A stretch of 64,000 nucleotides of DNA from Diabrotica undecimpunctata (Eukaryota > Arthropoda > Insecta > Coleoptera > Chrysomelidae): the NCBI RefSeq assembly GCF_040954645.1, contig NC_092811.1:117439343-117503342 (forward strand), read 5' to 3'. The translations under genes and the position numbers were made by a program. Below the pieces are notes generated by a model that ran no database searches, was not told where the DNA came from, and worked only from the letters and a program-made list of their open reading frames with translations. Of the stretch, positions 21,005 through 33,069 are shown one piece after another (positions within the stretch are counted from its first letter, which is position 1; every line of letters starts with the position of its first letter).

Positions 21005-22180
21005 CTTAACCCAACCTAAAAGCTGGGTAAAAATGACAAATAGATAACTGACATATCGACATCAAAATTTAATTATGATAAACAATAAATATATTTACCC
21101 ATTCATTTTAAAAATACCTCCGTTTATGGTATATATTTCACTATTTTTCTTATTATCATATAAGTCAGGTTTTCACCTTCACTATTATTCAAAATGGCGT
21201 CAGCGAAGTAGATCGATTATAAAAATCGGAATTATCTGTGAAATAGAGAATATTGCCTATTATGGCAAGAAAGCTATTGATTTTGCCGCGAGCCTTTTTA
21301 ACAGAATACTTATGATATTTCAGATAAGGTAATTAGTCGATTGGAATACCGCAGGTGTCAGAAGGCATTTTAATCGATTTCAAAATAGATAATTAAGATC
21401 TTAGGTATTATATTATTGGTCAAAACATGTAATTACTATCATTGTGAATTATATATATGTAACTGCCTTGGTTTAACGTCGACTTTATTTTTACGTTCGT
21501 GCAAAAAAGAAAAAATTATTGAACTACATTTGGTAAAAAACTGGGTCATTGTTGCAGTAATACAACAGAATATTTGTTTCACTCATGTGTCATTATACTA
21601 GCATTTTTAGTATTTTTTGATAATGATAAACATAAACATTCAAACCAATGAAAATTTCAGTTCATTTTCTGTGAGATTTTATTACCTTTTAAACAATTGT
21701 ATATTTTATATTAAACCATTAGCTCCTAGCGTTAATTTGATGTAACAATACAGTGGCGCCGCGCCAGTAATCAGATTTTCTGGCGCACATGGTATCCATT
21801 TTTTGCTCGACAACGAATTAGTTCGCATCGCAGAAAAAAAAAACATATACTAGTTAGCCGACCAGTTTTACCTGCAGAGTGCAAAAAAATAGGTGGTACT
21901 GTTCGTATAAATCAAAATGTTGTATAATATAGGATCAAAATAAGAAATGGTACTGGACACTGTTTACATGGCTTCTTGGCATTTCAATCAATAATGTGTG
22001 ATATTTATATCGAAAAACTAACAATTCCCAAATACCCAGTTACATTTTAAAAATACTATTGTGCAAGTTTATTTAAAAAAATTGGCATCAGCTACCAAAG
22101 GTACTGACAGAACTCCATTATCATCTTCTAATGTGTAGAAAATGTAATGTTGGCCTTTTATCACACAAATAATGCATAAA
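21005..22180. other. No gene seen
   Basis: AT-rich sequence with only short chance ORFs. At 21757-21774 a CAGTGGCG start followed by GCGCCAG resembles a transposon end, but no partner was found. Confidence 0.4.
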
Positions 22181-22189
22181 TGCATTGCT

Positions 22190-22520
22190 TATTTTAAGTT
22201 TCTTGTCATTTACAGAGCTGCTAATCAAAAACAAATATATCATACTTCTTTATACCAACGCTTCAAAGACTAAAGGTGGAGTTGGATATTCTGTAACCAC
22301 TGTACAACAGCCTATTGACTCAAAAATTTCTCCTTGGTGTACTATCCACACTGGTGAACCACTAGATATCGCACGTGCTTTCAAATATGCTTAACAATAT
22401 CCGAACACACACATATAGACATATGCAAGACAGCTTCTTATAATCCAAAATACAACAGTCACTCTAATATGGGTACTATCTCATATAGTGATTAATGACA
22501 ACAAAAAAGTCATAATTTTT
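22190..22520 (+). pseudogene. RNase H fragment of a LINE (I/R1/Jockey-like)
   Basis: The frame from about 22215 reads ILLYTNASKTKGGVGYSVTT, then STIHTGEPLDIARAFKYA in the position of the conserved (Y/H)TAEALAIxxA segment. It ends at a stop at 22393. A second frame further on reads TVTLIWVLSHIVINDNKKV, which is the V(P)SHxGIxGNExAD motif of RNase H. The catalytic Asp of YTDxS is changed to Asn. It is an isolated remnant. Confidence 0.6.
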
Positions 22521-22924
22521 AAACAAAGTGTACAAGAAATAGCTTTACTAAGTAATTTTTAATAATTTTAGTAAACAACCTAAGCAGAAACTGAAAAAAT
22601 GTAACATGCAAGATCTCCTCGCAATATTTTTACTAAAAGCTAAACATAATAATAATAGTGTAGGTTTTAGTATTTGACCAAACCGTACAAAAAACTGTGT
22701 TCTTAAAATAGTTATTGTAAAATAAATACAACAGATATTTATGTTAACCTTGCCCATCAGCTCAATAAATCATTCCATTTTATATTTTCTCATAAAGAAT
22801 TGGCACCGGAGGTACTAAATAATTGATTAAAAATTGTATCGTTGTGGGAAAACAATTCCTAAATTCAAAAACAGCGACCGGAGAGCACGATAAATCCATA
22901 AGAGTCTAATACACACAATTAGTG

Positions 22925-23230
22925 ATGGCTGGCCCGAAGCGGAACCACTAAAACTAGTACCGCGGCAGTACCCATGGAGCGTCAGTACCGTCCGAGAGGG
23001 TTCCCTTGTCTCGTGATGACCAGCGGGGACTCGCGCCATGGGAACATACGTGTCGGATGGTCCTCATCAGACCATATTATGTCTTCGGGTCCTCTGGTAC
23101 TATCACACCCCCACCTTTTTGCATGGATCGCCAAAGGGAATTTACGTCTCATGTTCGAATTATGTGGTTGGCATTCAAAGCGACGAGATAAAAAACAATG
23201 CAATGCGGTTGCTGATTCGATCAAAACGAC
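22925..23230. other. GC-rich island of unknown nature
   Basis: About 300 bp at roughly 50% GC within AT-rich surroundings. All three plus-strand frames and one minus frame stay open for 60-110 codons, which is expected where stop-rich AT sequence is absent. I could not match any frame to a family. Confidence 0.4.
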
Positions 23231-24047
23231 GAATGCGATTTACAAACATTTTTTGCAAATATTAATAGATATAGTCAAGCCGACAGCTTCGCTATTTGTT
23301 GGATAACAAATGTTGGAAAAACAAAAATTTCTGATTTATAGAAAGAAAATTAAATAAGCATAAAATTACTTATTTACTAGTGAATAGCATGTTAAGGAAA
23401 TACTCAACTGCTTCAAAATATTTTATTACGGAAAAGTTTATATTAGTCTCTTTTTACCACCTTTATATTGGGATGATACGAACTTTGACAGTGAATCAAA
23501 TCATTCCTTAATATACATACCGATTTGTTAACAAGTTTACTTAATTGATTTACCACTCTTTTAACCCTAGATACACCAAGGCTGGGTAAAAGGTATCCAC
23601 AGCATTGAATTACATACGATTTTCTAAATACATTTGTTCCTAAAAATCCCAAACAATTAGTAAATAGATTCAATAATTGAAGGGGTGAGTGGATGAAGGA
23701 AGTAAGTAACAAAAGTAAGTTTTTGAGAAATTTAACTCCAAAGTTTTATTGCTGGAACCTTTTTATTAATCGATTTTTTAAACCGATTTTTTTTTATTCT
23801 CACAAGTAGGATATGTATAAATTTTATTGCAAAAACAAAAATCCCCCCGATTTTTAAAAACTTATTTGAAAAATATATATTTTATTCAAAAACTTTTTGT
23901 GTTAGAAATTATGTCTATGCCAAAATGAAGGGGGTATGTGGACTTACCTCCTTTATCTAGGATAAATATTTGCATTTTCTTTTGAATAAGAGCTATAACC
24001 AGGAAAAAAATAACATGGATGTCAGGTAAACACTTATATTTTTGGTT
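23231..24047. other. No gene seen; flank of DDE family B element
   Basis: AT-rich. GGATGAAGGAAGTAAGTA at about 23691 recurs at about 25855, and ACTTACCTCCTT motifs lie at 23943 and 25893. These repeats bracket the transposase copy at 24048-25822 and may be its end regions. Confidence 0.4.
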
Positions 24048-25822
24048 TTACAAAAGACTGACAAACACTGAATTTCTAAGTAGCTTTTGAATCAGTCTAA
24101 GGATATTGTACCACTTTCTTAAAATTTTTGTTGCGCTATGATGTTTGCTTAAGGATCCAGTATTTTGGATATGACTTGGAATGTTGAATTCTTCAGGTAG
24201 AAGGGATGGGAAATTTTTCTGCTTGAGGATATATACCATTTTGAAAGGTGTGTAGTAATCGTAAGACTTCTTGAAAATGTATGATCCAAAGATATCTACG
24301 CGAATCCACTGTATTCCAGTTTTGAAATTAACCTTTTCATTAAGAAGATCTTTTTTTCTATTCATTAGTTTCATGGTTTTCATAATATTTTCCGTGTCTC
24401 TAAAGTGATGTTGCATGTCTATTACCATATTTTTCTTGGTTGAAGAAACAATCACATCACGATATTTATCAGGGATGTAAATGTTTTGATGTTTCTTTAG
24501 TCGTTTCTCAATACGTCCAAATGCTCTATCTGAGTCTAAGTACGAGTGTCCTACCTCTGGAAACTTGTGCTCAATCGTTTTAAAGATGCCTTTGCCCACA
24601 AGATACTGAAACAAATATACCATCAAAAATTTTTTATTTTGCCCGGCACACGAGTCCGTCCACAAAACTAGATGATATTTTCCTTTGAAGGCACTTCGAT
24701 TGTTCGTAGAAAACAACTAAAAATTTCCGAGCTACCTCTGGAAGCTTGATTTTCGGTCCATGTGCAGAAAACGGTTTTTTCCACATTTTTGGTTATTATG
24801 TGGATTTCTAAGTTGTAAAACCACATTTGTCTAAGATAAAAGGCTTTCGAGGTACTAAGCCTAGGTAGGGGCATAGTTTGCTTTAGATCCAATGTTACAT
24901 ACACAGTGTTCTCTGATTTGCTAGCAAATTCTCTATCTGCTTTTTGAGATTCAAACGCTGATTTGTAATTTTCAGCGTGCTCTTCATTACTTTTGCCAGA
25001 ATCGCATGTGCTACATGTATCGCTTTTGGGATAATCAAAAGACAGATTAAATTCATTATTAAAAATGAATCGGTATGTAGCCTCTTTTATTTGAAATTTT
25101 TCATTTCTTCCGTCAGTTGCGGTGAAAGATATTTTTTGTGAATATTACAATGCCTGGAGTAGTGCGACTCTTCTGCTGGGAAACTGGAAATATGCTCAAT
25201 GACGTAAGCAGCAACTTCAGCAGGAGTCTTGTTAGGTCTGACTGCGTGTTTTCCCCTTCTGTCCGATTCAGGAGCATTTTTCCCTGATTTTATTGAAGTT
25301 TGGATTAGGTCAACCTTTTTCAAGCTGATTGCAAACAAGGAAATTAAAGCCCGTTTGCATATGGTAGTTTGCTGGCCACTACAAGTTACATTGTATTGGT
25401 AGGTGGCAGTTTTATGCTTTAATGCTCCAGTTTTCTTTCTCATTGGTTCCCTTTTTTTAATGCTCTTAAAAAGAAGGCAGTTTTTTGCATTTACATCTAG
25501 TTTGTAGTAGGAAGAAAATATTGATTCCCTTTCTTCTACAGTTATTCACTGAGAACACTTGTAGCGGCAATTTTCATTGCACAAAATGCCAGAGTTAACG
25601 GTTTTAGCGGGTTTTACTTGGCCTATTTTAGAAATGTAAGCCAGACCACTTTCTCTGCACTTGGCACGTTTTCGTGCTTTCCATATTTTAATCTTTTTCT
25701 GTCTTTTTCTAGTTACTTTTACTTTTAGTGGAAATATTTTTTTCTTGGTTTTAGTGGGCCAATTAAGAGCCTCTTCATTTCCATTTACAGGAAGAGCAAC
25801 AATCTCATCATATGGAATTTAC
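24048..25822 (-). pseudogene. DDE transposase-like family B, copy 2 (best preserved)
   Basis: In reading order: an N-terminal basic region (about 25650-25820); a Cys-rich patch, LCNENCRYKC; a long frame (25087-25443) ending FPAEESHYSRHC and KKYLSPQL; a decayed linker with a likely CxxC pair; YVTLDLKQTMPLP (24880-24904); WTENQASRGSSEI; and an intact frame (24048-24716) with HLVLWTDSCAGQNKK, then EHKFPEVGHSYLDSDRAFG and RIEKRLKKH. The Asp of WTDSC and the Asp pair of SDRAFG are the likely catalytic acids, by analogy with DDE enzymes. Frame changes near 24720 and 25080 disrupt it. Flanking repeats may mark its ends. Confidence 0.65.
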
Positions 25823-25859
25823 TTGTAGTTCAAAACTTTTTATTCTTTGTGGTATGGAT

Positions 25860-26278
25860 GAAGGAAGTAAGTACTTTATCTTGTTACTTACCTCCTTCAT
25901 TCACTAGATATTTAAAGTAGTATGGTCAATTACCTCCTTCATACGCTGGCTATCTCAGTTATTTATAGCTCTACGAATATGTTGAAATAAAGCAAAACTG
26001 CTCACGAAAATAAACTCTTTTCCTCCTTAGTACCTAATAATAATGTCTATATTAGTCTGGCGATCCGCAATAAAAAGAAACGAACCCCGATTTGATCTCA
26101 TTTCTTATTTTTGTTGTCTCAATTGTTGGCCGCTGATTTCCAATTTAATAGTTTATCCAGTACAGTTTCCTAGTGAAAAAGCCACGTATCTTTGCGGTAA
26201 GTTTATTTATTTTTTTTTGCAGTTTCATTCATTCAGTTCACGTATCGCATCACAACATATTGTTCACAAATACTTCAC
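25860..26278. other. No gene seen
   Basis: The right flank of DDE family B copy 2 has ACTTACCTCCTTCATTCA and AATTACCTCCTTCATACG motifs (25890-25945), followed by AT-rich DNA without recognisable features. Confidence 0.4.
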
Positions 26279-26395
26279 AATGGAAATAAAAACAAAAACT
26301 ACGATATATAAATCAACAATATGGCCAATACTGACGTACACAGTGGAAACAAGTGCAGATCCGGCCAAAACACTAAGATTATTGTGTATTGTTAT
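26279..26395 (+). pseudogene. Short LINE RT C-terminal fragment
   Basis: The frame reads MEIKTKTTIYKSTIWPILTY, then TVETSADPAKTLRLL. This corresponds to the KxRIYKSxVRPxLTYAxETRADTxKTxRLL segment just after the LINE reverse transcriptase. It is isolated and short. Confidence 0.6.
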
Positions 26396-26479
26396 AGACA
26401 ACAAAAATGATAGTCTTATCAATAAAGCAGGAAGAAAAAGAAGATTTTGAAATTGAAATATTTGACTGCCAATCTAAAA

Positions 26480-27716
26480 TGTTTCCTTCTGTGTGTTACA
26501 ATGTGACTTTTATCTTTGTTTATAATTTTTTTTTGTTATTTGTATGTCATTAATTATGTTGTTGGGACACAAATCTAAATAAAACATTCCGTGATATAAT
26601 AGTTCGTTACGGTGTTTTTTTTAAGTGGCTTTTAGAGGATATTTTTAGATTTGTTGAGGTTACAATTTCTTTGGTGTAAATTTGCATTTTTCAGTACCTA
26701 CGCGAACTCATTATAATCACTAATAATGGGGAAATATAAAATTTTAGAAATTCTTACAAAAAAACGACAGACGCTAAAAAAAGCTTAGCTAATATCTTAC
26801 TTATGTTGTCATTAATTGACGGACTCTATGGCGCCAGTGCAACGTCGTTATGACATTGTCGTACCAGTAATTATTCGTAATAAAAAGAAACTTTAATTGT
26901 TTTTCTAACACCATACGTATAGTAGACACTTTGAGCTTCCAATTCAAATAGTTATACTGAACAAATAAGAAAAATATCTTTTAGAAATGGACATCACTTC
27001 CCACACTTAAAACCGAGTTATAAATATGACAGCTTCTACAATTTAGTAGTCCGTTTGAGCTGAAGTTGCTGCTTTTAATAAAAGTACATGTAATTTAGTA
27101 TATAAAGGATTACTACACGCGATAAGCAATGCTAAATCCATAAATTAACGCTAACAGATACCTCTGCGATGCAAATACCAACTATTAATTGACTGCTATC
27201 AAGAAATATCGTGTATTTCAAGATAAAACAAGATTATGGGTATAATACGATGTGGAGTTGGCATTAGTGAGTGTTAGTATTGTTAAGTTATTAGGTTTAT
27301 TGTTAAGTTAACAGCTGTTGGAATGCAAATAAATATTTTTTTAATCAAAGCACCTGTTGGAATATTATGGTATATACTACAATCTGGTCAAAATCTTTGT
27401 TTAACTTAAATTAAAAATATTTTTAATTCTACTAGATGACTCTTATTTAAATTTAACAAATAAATGCTTATTGCTGACTACGGCTATAACAAGAATAAAT
27501 AAATTGAAGCTTATCTCTCATGATAAAGTAAACGTAAAATCTTTTTTCAAGTGTAGAAGAATATATGTGAGTGTTCGGAACGACAAGGAGGACGAAATAG
27601 AATTGAACAGGCTCCAATGGGAATCATAATACCACATTCGTTTTGCTAGTTTTAAAAATTTGGACAGAAATAAATCTACAAAGGCTGGGGACAATAATGA
27701 ACCAACCAAAGTCATG
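26480..27716. other. No gene seen
   Basis: AT-rich intron sequence. I read it on both strands and found only chance ORFs. Confidence 0.4.
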
Positions 27717-29425
27717 ATTTCTATCTTCTTCTTCTTTTGGTGCCTATCCTCTGTGGATGTTGGCAATCACGTTGGTCCATACAAATTTGTTGACAGCTGC
27801 TCTAAATAGATGTATGGTAGTCATTCCTGCCCACTGTCTGATGTTCTTCAAGCACGATGTCCTTCTGTGCTCTTGAGATCTTTTGCCTTCTATCTTGCCT
27901 TGTAAAATTAGTTGAATTAGTTAATACTTCTCTTTGTCATCAAGTATTCAGTATGCCATCTTTCTGATTTTCACGATACGCATAATTTCCAGATCTTTAT
28001 TCATACGTTGGATCACGGTGTCGTTTGTAACATGGTGGATATACGAAATTCTGAGCATGCGGCGGTAGCACCACATTTCGAAGGCTTCTAATCGTTTGGA
28101 TCTTGCTTCCGTCAAAGTCCAGACTTCGACTCTATATAAAAGACTCGTGTTCTTATATCAATGTTCAGGTACATATTACATAAAATCTTCCTGAGCCGAT
28201 TGAAGACAGCTCTCGCCTTTTCTATACATCTTATTTCCTGTGAGTGGTCCCGTTCCTTATTTAGGCTGCATCCAAGGTATGTAATTTTGTTGATTCAGGG
28301 GTTCATTATTAGCTGTGAATTGGTGCTGTATTACGTCGTTTTTACTTACCTACTACAAGAATTTTGGTCTTCTTACAGTTTAATTTCATGCCGTATCTGT
28401 CACAGGCTTCCACTACACGGTCTATTAATGTTTGCAGATCCTCCGCATTATCAGCAATCAAAACCGTATCGTAAGTATTGAACAGCATCGGTGATAAAAT
28501 GCAGACCTGGCGTACTCTCCGTTTTATTCTTTTATATCCCTCCCCGTATATCCGTGAATTCTTGTGAGGTTTCATTGTCTACTCGTACAGTTGCCCTTTG
28601 CTGTAAGTATAAGTTTTTAATTAGGCGTAAATCTTTGTCATCAATACTAGATTCTTTCAGTATCTGAAATAATTTTTGATGTTGCACCTTGTCAAATGCT
28701 TTTTCAAAGTCTATGTATAAAGCATGCGTAGACTTCGCAATTTACGTCTCGAGCTCTTTGTATCAATACTTGTATGGGAAATAGAGCCTCTCGCGTTCCC
28801 AGTCCGTTCTTCAAGTTTTCTATATATGCGAGAGTGAATAACAGAAAGAAGGATTTTGAGTGCATGGCTCATTAAGCTTATAATTCTGTAATCAGAACAT
28901 GTAGTGGCATTTGTCTTTTTGGGGAGAGGGATGAAGGTAGAAACTAGCTAATCTGTAGGGAATATGTAGGAAACATTTCTATGCAAGACACTAAAAACAT
29001 CCCTTCAGATGAAATGTCACACGGGCAATAATATGAACACCAAAAAAATTCGGGAACTAAATTTTAGATAATAGGGTATTGGCTATCTTGAGGGTATTTC
29101 CACTGTAAAACTTGCGAGGTGGTAATTGGAAGAATGTGTTGGTGACAACTAGTTCTGAGTCTTCTGCGAATTTTTCTAGGAGGTCTCCCCTCTCGTTTCC
29201 GACTCCAAGTCCATGTGCTCCAATGTACTGTGTCCTATCTCCAGCTCCAATCTTGGCATTAAAATCGCCCATAATGAGAACTTCGTGTCGAGGAATTTTC
29301 TGTATGATACTGTTGATCTTCTGATAGAACTCAATTGTTTCTTCCTCCCCTTTGTCTGTAGTGGGAGCATAGACTTGGATGATGTTTATATTAATAGGGT
29401 GAGCTTCTACTTGTAGTAAAATCAC
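27717..29425 (-). pseudogene. RTE/BovB-like LINE, internally shortened
   Basis: Endonuclease residues occur at 29057-29425 (VYAPTTDKGEEE, LIMGDFNAKIG, NERGDLLEKFAEDSELVVTN). RT parts follow at 28342-29000 (ISLMSHALKILL, RRVRQVCILSPMLFN, TVLIADNAEDLQTLIDRV, KTKILVVGK). The C-terminus near 27760-27900 ends in a GKIEGKRSQEHRR-like stretch and an FRAAVNKF-VIANI-type ending. The sense 3' end is a GAAGAAGAAGAT tail. Part of the region between endonuclease and RT is missing, and stops are frequent. Downstream repair of this copy is not possible. Confidence 0.75.
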
Positions 29426-29524
29426 TCTCTCTCATATTGGTGTAAAGTTAGTAACGCCTTTGGCAACCTTGGGTTATACAATTATTCCGACTCCATAAGA
29501 ATCCGACTCTAAAACTACAAGAAC

Positions 29525-29935
29525 TTAAAACTACAAGAAGATCGACCCAAATGCAGCTAGCAATGAAGTTGGTCCAAAAATGAACTTGACAAAAACAAAA
29601 ACCATGTACAAAGTATTAGTGGGTGTCCAAAATGTAATAAAAAATAACACTGCATTTGAGACAGCAGACAAGTATGTATACCTGGGACAATTAATACATA
29701 AATCTGGCTCTTTACTCACAGAAATCAACAGAAGATTGAAACTGGCTTAGATGGTCCACTAGAAATACACCGTGGGATCCAATAGGCGTCAAGAGACCAA
29801 GAAGACGTCCAAAGTTAGGATGAGCTTATGACAAAAGGAAACAAGTCTGATAACATGGCACAGAAAAGACAATAGACAATCGTGGGCAGAAATGAAGAAC
29901 GACTATGTAACGGACTACCATAATCAGTAGAATAT
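29525..29935 (+). pseudogene. LINE RT C-terminal fragment
   Basis: The frame reads EVGPKMNLTKTKTMYK, then NTAFETADKYVYLGQLI and EINRRLKLAW, the post-RT region of an insect LINE. It ends in a GRPKLG stretch and WAEMKNDYVTDY (about 29890-29930), the usual family terminus. The middle is deleted and the frame shifts. Confidence 0.65.
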
Positions 29936-29984
29936 GCTGAGAATTCTTTTCGCTCTAGTATGTTTGCTGTATATTCTTAAATAT

Positions 29985-30565
29985 CATCATCATTATCAGT
30001 GGCATTACAGCTCGTTATGAGGCAAAGCCTTCTTCAGAACAATCTTCCATTTGCCCCTGTCTCTGGCAACTCTTCTCCATTCTGTATGTTATCTTGATAC
30101 CTAAGTTTTGGTCTTCCTCTGGTTCGTCTTCTTACTGGTCCTCTTCGGTCGAAAATTTTTCTGATCGTTGCATCTTCATCTCGCCTAATTACATGTCATA
30201 TCCATCGAAGGCGTGCTAATTTAATACATTTTACAACGTCAGGTTCCTCAACACTTCTCTAAAACTCAAAGTTGTAGCACCTACGCCACAAACCCTGTTC
30301 TTGGATTCCTCCATATATTTTCCTTAGAATTTTTCTATCGAAACGTTTAAGCAATTCTTGGTCGTTCTGTGTAAGTGACCACGTTTCAGACCCGTATGTT
30401 AACATTGGCCTTATTAGCATTTTATATATGGTAACTTTAATTTTTCTGGGTAGTTTTGGGGCCATATGTTTCCTCAAGCCATAATAGCACTTATTGGCAA
30501 GCACTATTCTTCTTTTAATTTCTTCGCTGACATTGTTGTCTTTGGTCAGCAGCGAGCCCAGCTGT
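29985..30565 (-). mobile_element. 5'-truncated LINE with perfect 17-bp target duplication
   Basis: TGTATATTCTTAAATAT occurs at 29968-29984 and again at 30566-30582, flanking a minus-strand LINE 3' fragment. The sense 3' end carries a GATGATGATG-type tail (complement of 29984-29996). The coding part (30259-30560) reads GSLLTKDNNVSEEIKRRI, then MLIRPMLTYGSETWSL and RFDRKILRKIYG, which is the region after the reverse transcriptase. A duplication at the ends plus a simple-repeat tail is the signature of target-primed reverse transcription. Confidence 0.88.
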
Positions 30566-30619
30566 TGTATATTCTTAAATATACAACAAATTAATATGTA
30601 TGCATATACCATTCAATAT

Positions 30620-31263
30620 CTGAAAAACTCTTTACAACTGCTTAAAAAAAATAAGTTAGAGGCTTTCAAAAAAAAAAGAAATATATAGAATGTACACACA
30701 TATTGTTTAATGTAATACGTTAATGTGGAAATGGCAAATAAAAACAGAATATTCTAGTACTGGAGCGACCTAAACTATATTTGATTTACATGGTCTCTAG
30801 AATAATAGATTCTGTGGTAAGACAACAAAAAACGTTTTGTAGTTTGAACAAGCAGAAGCAAACGCAGAAAATTTGGATTTGTACAGTTTTATACAAAGAA
30901 TTAATGATTCAAAATGAAAAAATGTTATATTTTACAAAATATCTAATGAAGAAAAGCCTAATATAGAAAAATAAAGAAGTCCAGTTATTCCTTGGTTAAA
31001 ATGCATACATTTGGATAAAACTTCGACGTAAAAAATTCATATGTTAAAAAACAGAAAACATTTTAACTTAAAAATGGTCAATTAAGTTGCTGTTTACGGT
31101 CCTTTTCCATATTTTTTCAAGTTTTTTCTTCTTTAAACGTATGCCAGAAAAGTCTATTGAAGATCTTTTGTTGAAGATACCTGATATTTTACCGAAATGC
31201 CAAATTCTTAAAAAACTTACAAGGAAAATACAGTGAAAAAATTAAAAATATATCTGTCAGTTA
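30620..31263. other. No gene seen
   Basis: AT-rich DNA between the LINE fragment and the 3' end of the coiled-coil gene. No recognisable features. Confidence 0.4.
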
Positions 31264-31269
31264 TTTATT
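31264..31269 (-). promoter_or_regulatory. Poly(A) signal AATAAA for coiled-coil gene 1
   Basis: AATAAA on the minus strand, about 48 nt beyond the stop codon at 31317-31319. This is a normal distance for a short 3' UTR. Confidence 0.6.
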
Positions 31270-31316
31270 AATTTAAAATAATGCAATTTTTTAATATCTT
31301 TACTCATAATTTTTTC

Positions 31317-32357
31317 TTATGCTATGATACAAGTATCACTAACTTTCCTAGCTACACCTTTGGATTTACCTTTTCCCAAACCCCGATACATATCTACTTG
31401 TGATTCGGAATTTGTAAAAGCATTTAATATGTTTTCTACTGCTTCATTCTCGCTTTTCTTCTCCCTATCTATTGCATCTTCTACCTGATTTGAAACATCT
31501 TCATTGGCTTCTGGGGTCTCTTTGGAAGGCCCGATGATCTTTAACTTAAACTTTAAACCTCCCTTTTCTATTTCGATTTCACGTATCTTCTTTTGCAACT
31601 GGACATATTCACCAGCTATTTCTTTCCTTGAACTTTCAAGCACCAGCTGCAGTTGGCTTAAAAGCGTTGAGCGTTCTTGTTCTAGGTCTAAAACTTTTAT
31701 ATATAGATCTTCGTATTCTTTTTTAGACTCGTCGTTTATATGTTCATACAGAGTATCAACAACCACTGATTTTTCAGCAGGGAGGTCTTTGCTGTTAGTT
31801 GGTGAAGAAATATCATCAATGACGTTCAGCAGTTCTGTTTTCTTTTTTTCTAGTTTGTAAATTTTTTGCTGCAAGCCATATCGTTGTTCCATTAAAGGTA
31901 TATTAGCGTTTTCGAGTAGAGAATTGTCTAGTTGAAGAATAGTTTTTAGCCAATTTGCGTTAGATTCTGGTTGGGTTAATAAAAACTTAAACTCACTATG
32001 TTCCAGTTTGAGTTGTTGAATGTCCTTAAGAGCATTTTGGAACTCTTTAGAGAGCGATTTGATTACCTCCCTCATATCTGCATTTTCTTTTTCTAAAGTT
32101 TTTATATTACTTGTAATATCTTCCCTTTCATACTGTTTTAAATCGACAAGATCATATTGTAGTTTTGCCTTTTCAGCTTCTATCAGTCGAATGGTTTCGT
32201 TTAAAAATGTTGTTTCGTCTTTATGAATTTCAGCTCTAGGTACTGCCTGCTTGGTTACTTCAATTGCAGAATCTAACAGGTTTTTAAACTGGACATTCTG
32301 ATTTTCGAGTAAACTAAAACGTTTTTTTAATCTTTCCATCTCCTGTGTAATTTTCAT
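31317..32357 (-). CDS. Nested single-exon coiled-coil protein 1 with CaaX end
   Basis: An uninterrupted 346-aa ORF inside the giant twz intron. I do not recognise a named family. Nearly the whole protein is heptad-rich and charged (Leu/Ile/Lys/Glu), for example FSLLENQNVQFKNLLDS near residue 15 and YEDLYIKVLDLEQERSTLL near 215-235. Residues from about 285 on are acidic and less regular. The C-terminus is basic (GKGKSKGVARK) and ends in Cys-Ile-Ile-Ala, which fits a CaaX prenylation box. Its first about 70 residues align with the protein at 37061-38152, so the two are paralogues. AATAAA follows the stop closely. An intact frame among decayed repeats suggests selection. Inference: a cytoskeletal, nuclear-envelope or sperm-related structural role is possible but not shown. 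Confidence 0.85.
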   Translation of the reverse strand: MKITQEMERLKKRFSLLENQNVQFKNLLDSAIEVTKQAVPRAEIHKDETTFLNETIRLIEAEKAKLQYDLVDLKQYEREDITSNIKTLEKENADMREVIKSLSKEFQNALKDIQQLKLEHSEFKFLLTQPESNANWLKTILQLDNSLLENANIPLMEQRYGLQQKIYKLEKKKTELLNVIDDISSPTNSKDLPAEKSVVVDTLYEHINDESKKEYEDLYIKVLDLEQERSTLLSQLQLVLESSRKEIAGEYVQLQKKIREIEIEKGGLKFKLKIIGPSKETPEANEDVSNQVEDAIDREKKSENEAVENILNAFTNSESQVDMYRGLGKGKSKGVARKVSDTCIIA

Positions 32358-33069
32358 TCTGGTGGTGTTTTAATGAAAGGTACACAATACAAAAATATAA
32401 AAAATATTACACTGATGACAGTTGTCAAGTTGTCAAGGACAATGATACACGATGATGTGTTATGGAATTACTCTATTTTGGGGTTATTTTCAGATATCAT
32501 TTAAAAATCAATTTTTAAAACAATACCTACCTTGTTTTAAATTATTCAGGAACACTTTACTTTAATAAATACACCGTATTAGAAAGCTATTGCTACGTAA
32601 GAAAAGTTAGTACTTATCAATATATTCTTTAAAATACCAAACAGAAGGTTGTACACATGACGATCATCCAGTAACACGCCAGAAAATTCCATAATAAATC
32701 AGATTGACTATATTTTAATAAACAAAAGATTCAAAACTACATTAACATCAGTAAAATCTTACCATGGTGCAAATATTAAGTCGGACAATAGCTCACTGTT
32801 TGTAAGTTTCGTTAAGATTTAAAAAAATCCACAAACCTAATGGGATCTCAATATCTAATGATATTATCTCAAAACATAATAGATAATGACACCCAACAAG
32901 AAATACAGGAATATCTGAAGAACGGTATATCTGTCAGAAGTAGTTAACGATGTTGTAATAGAAATAAACCACTTAGAAAACATTAGGAGATAAATATTAT
33001 ACCAATGCTTGCGACCAAAAATGACAGCAAAAACCATGGATGACCGACATGGATCACCGACAGTATATT
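32358..33069. other. 5' flank of coiled-coil gene 1
   Basis: AT-rich region upstream of the minus-strand gene. The first part is likely to contain its promoter, but no clear TATA or initiator could be assigned. The part beyond about 32870 may already be degraded LINE. Confidence 0.4.

Noticed and set aside
21757..21774. CAGTGGCGCCGCGCCAG as another end of the 34104 family
   Set aside because: It shares only the first eight bases, and no partner or duplication was found.
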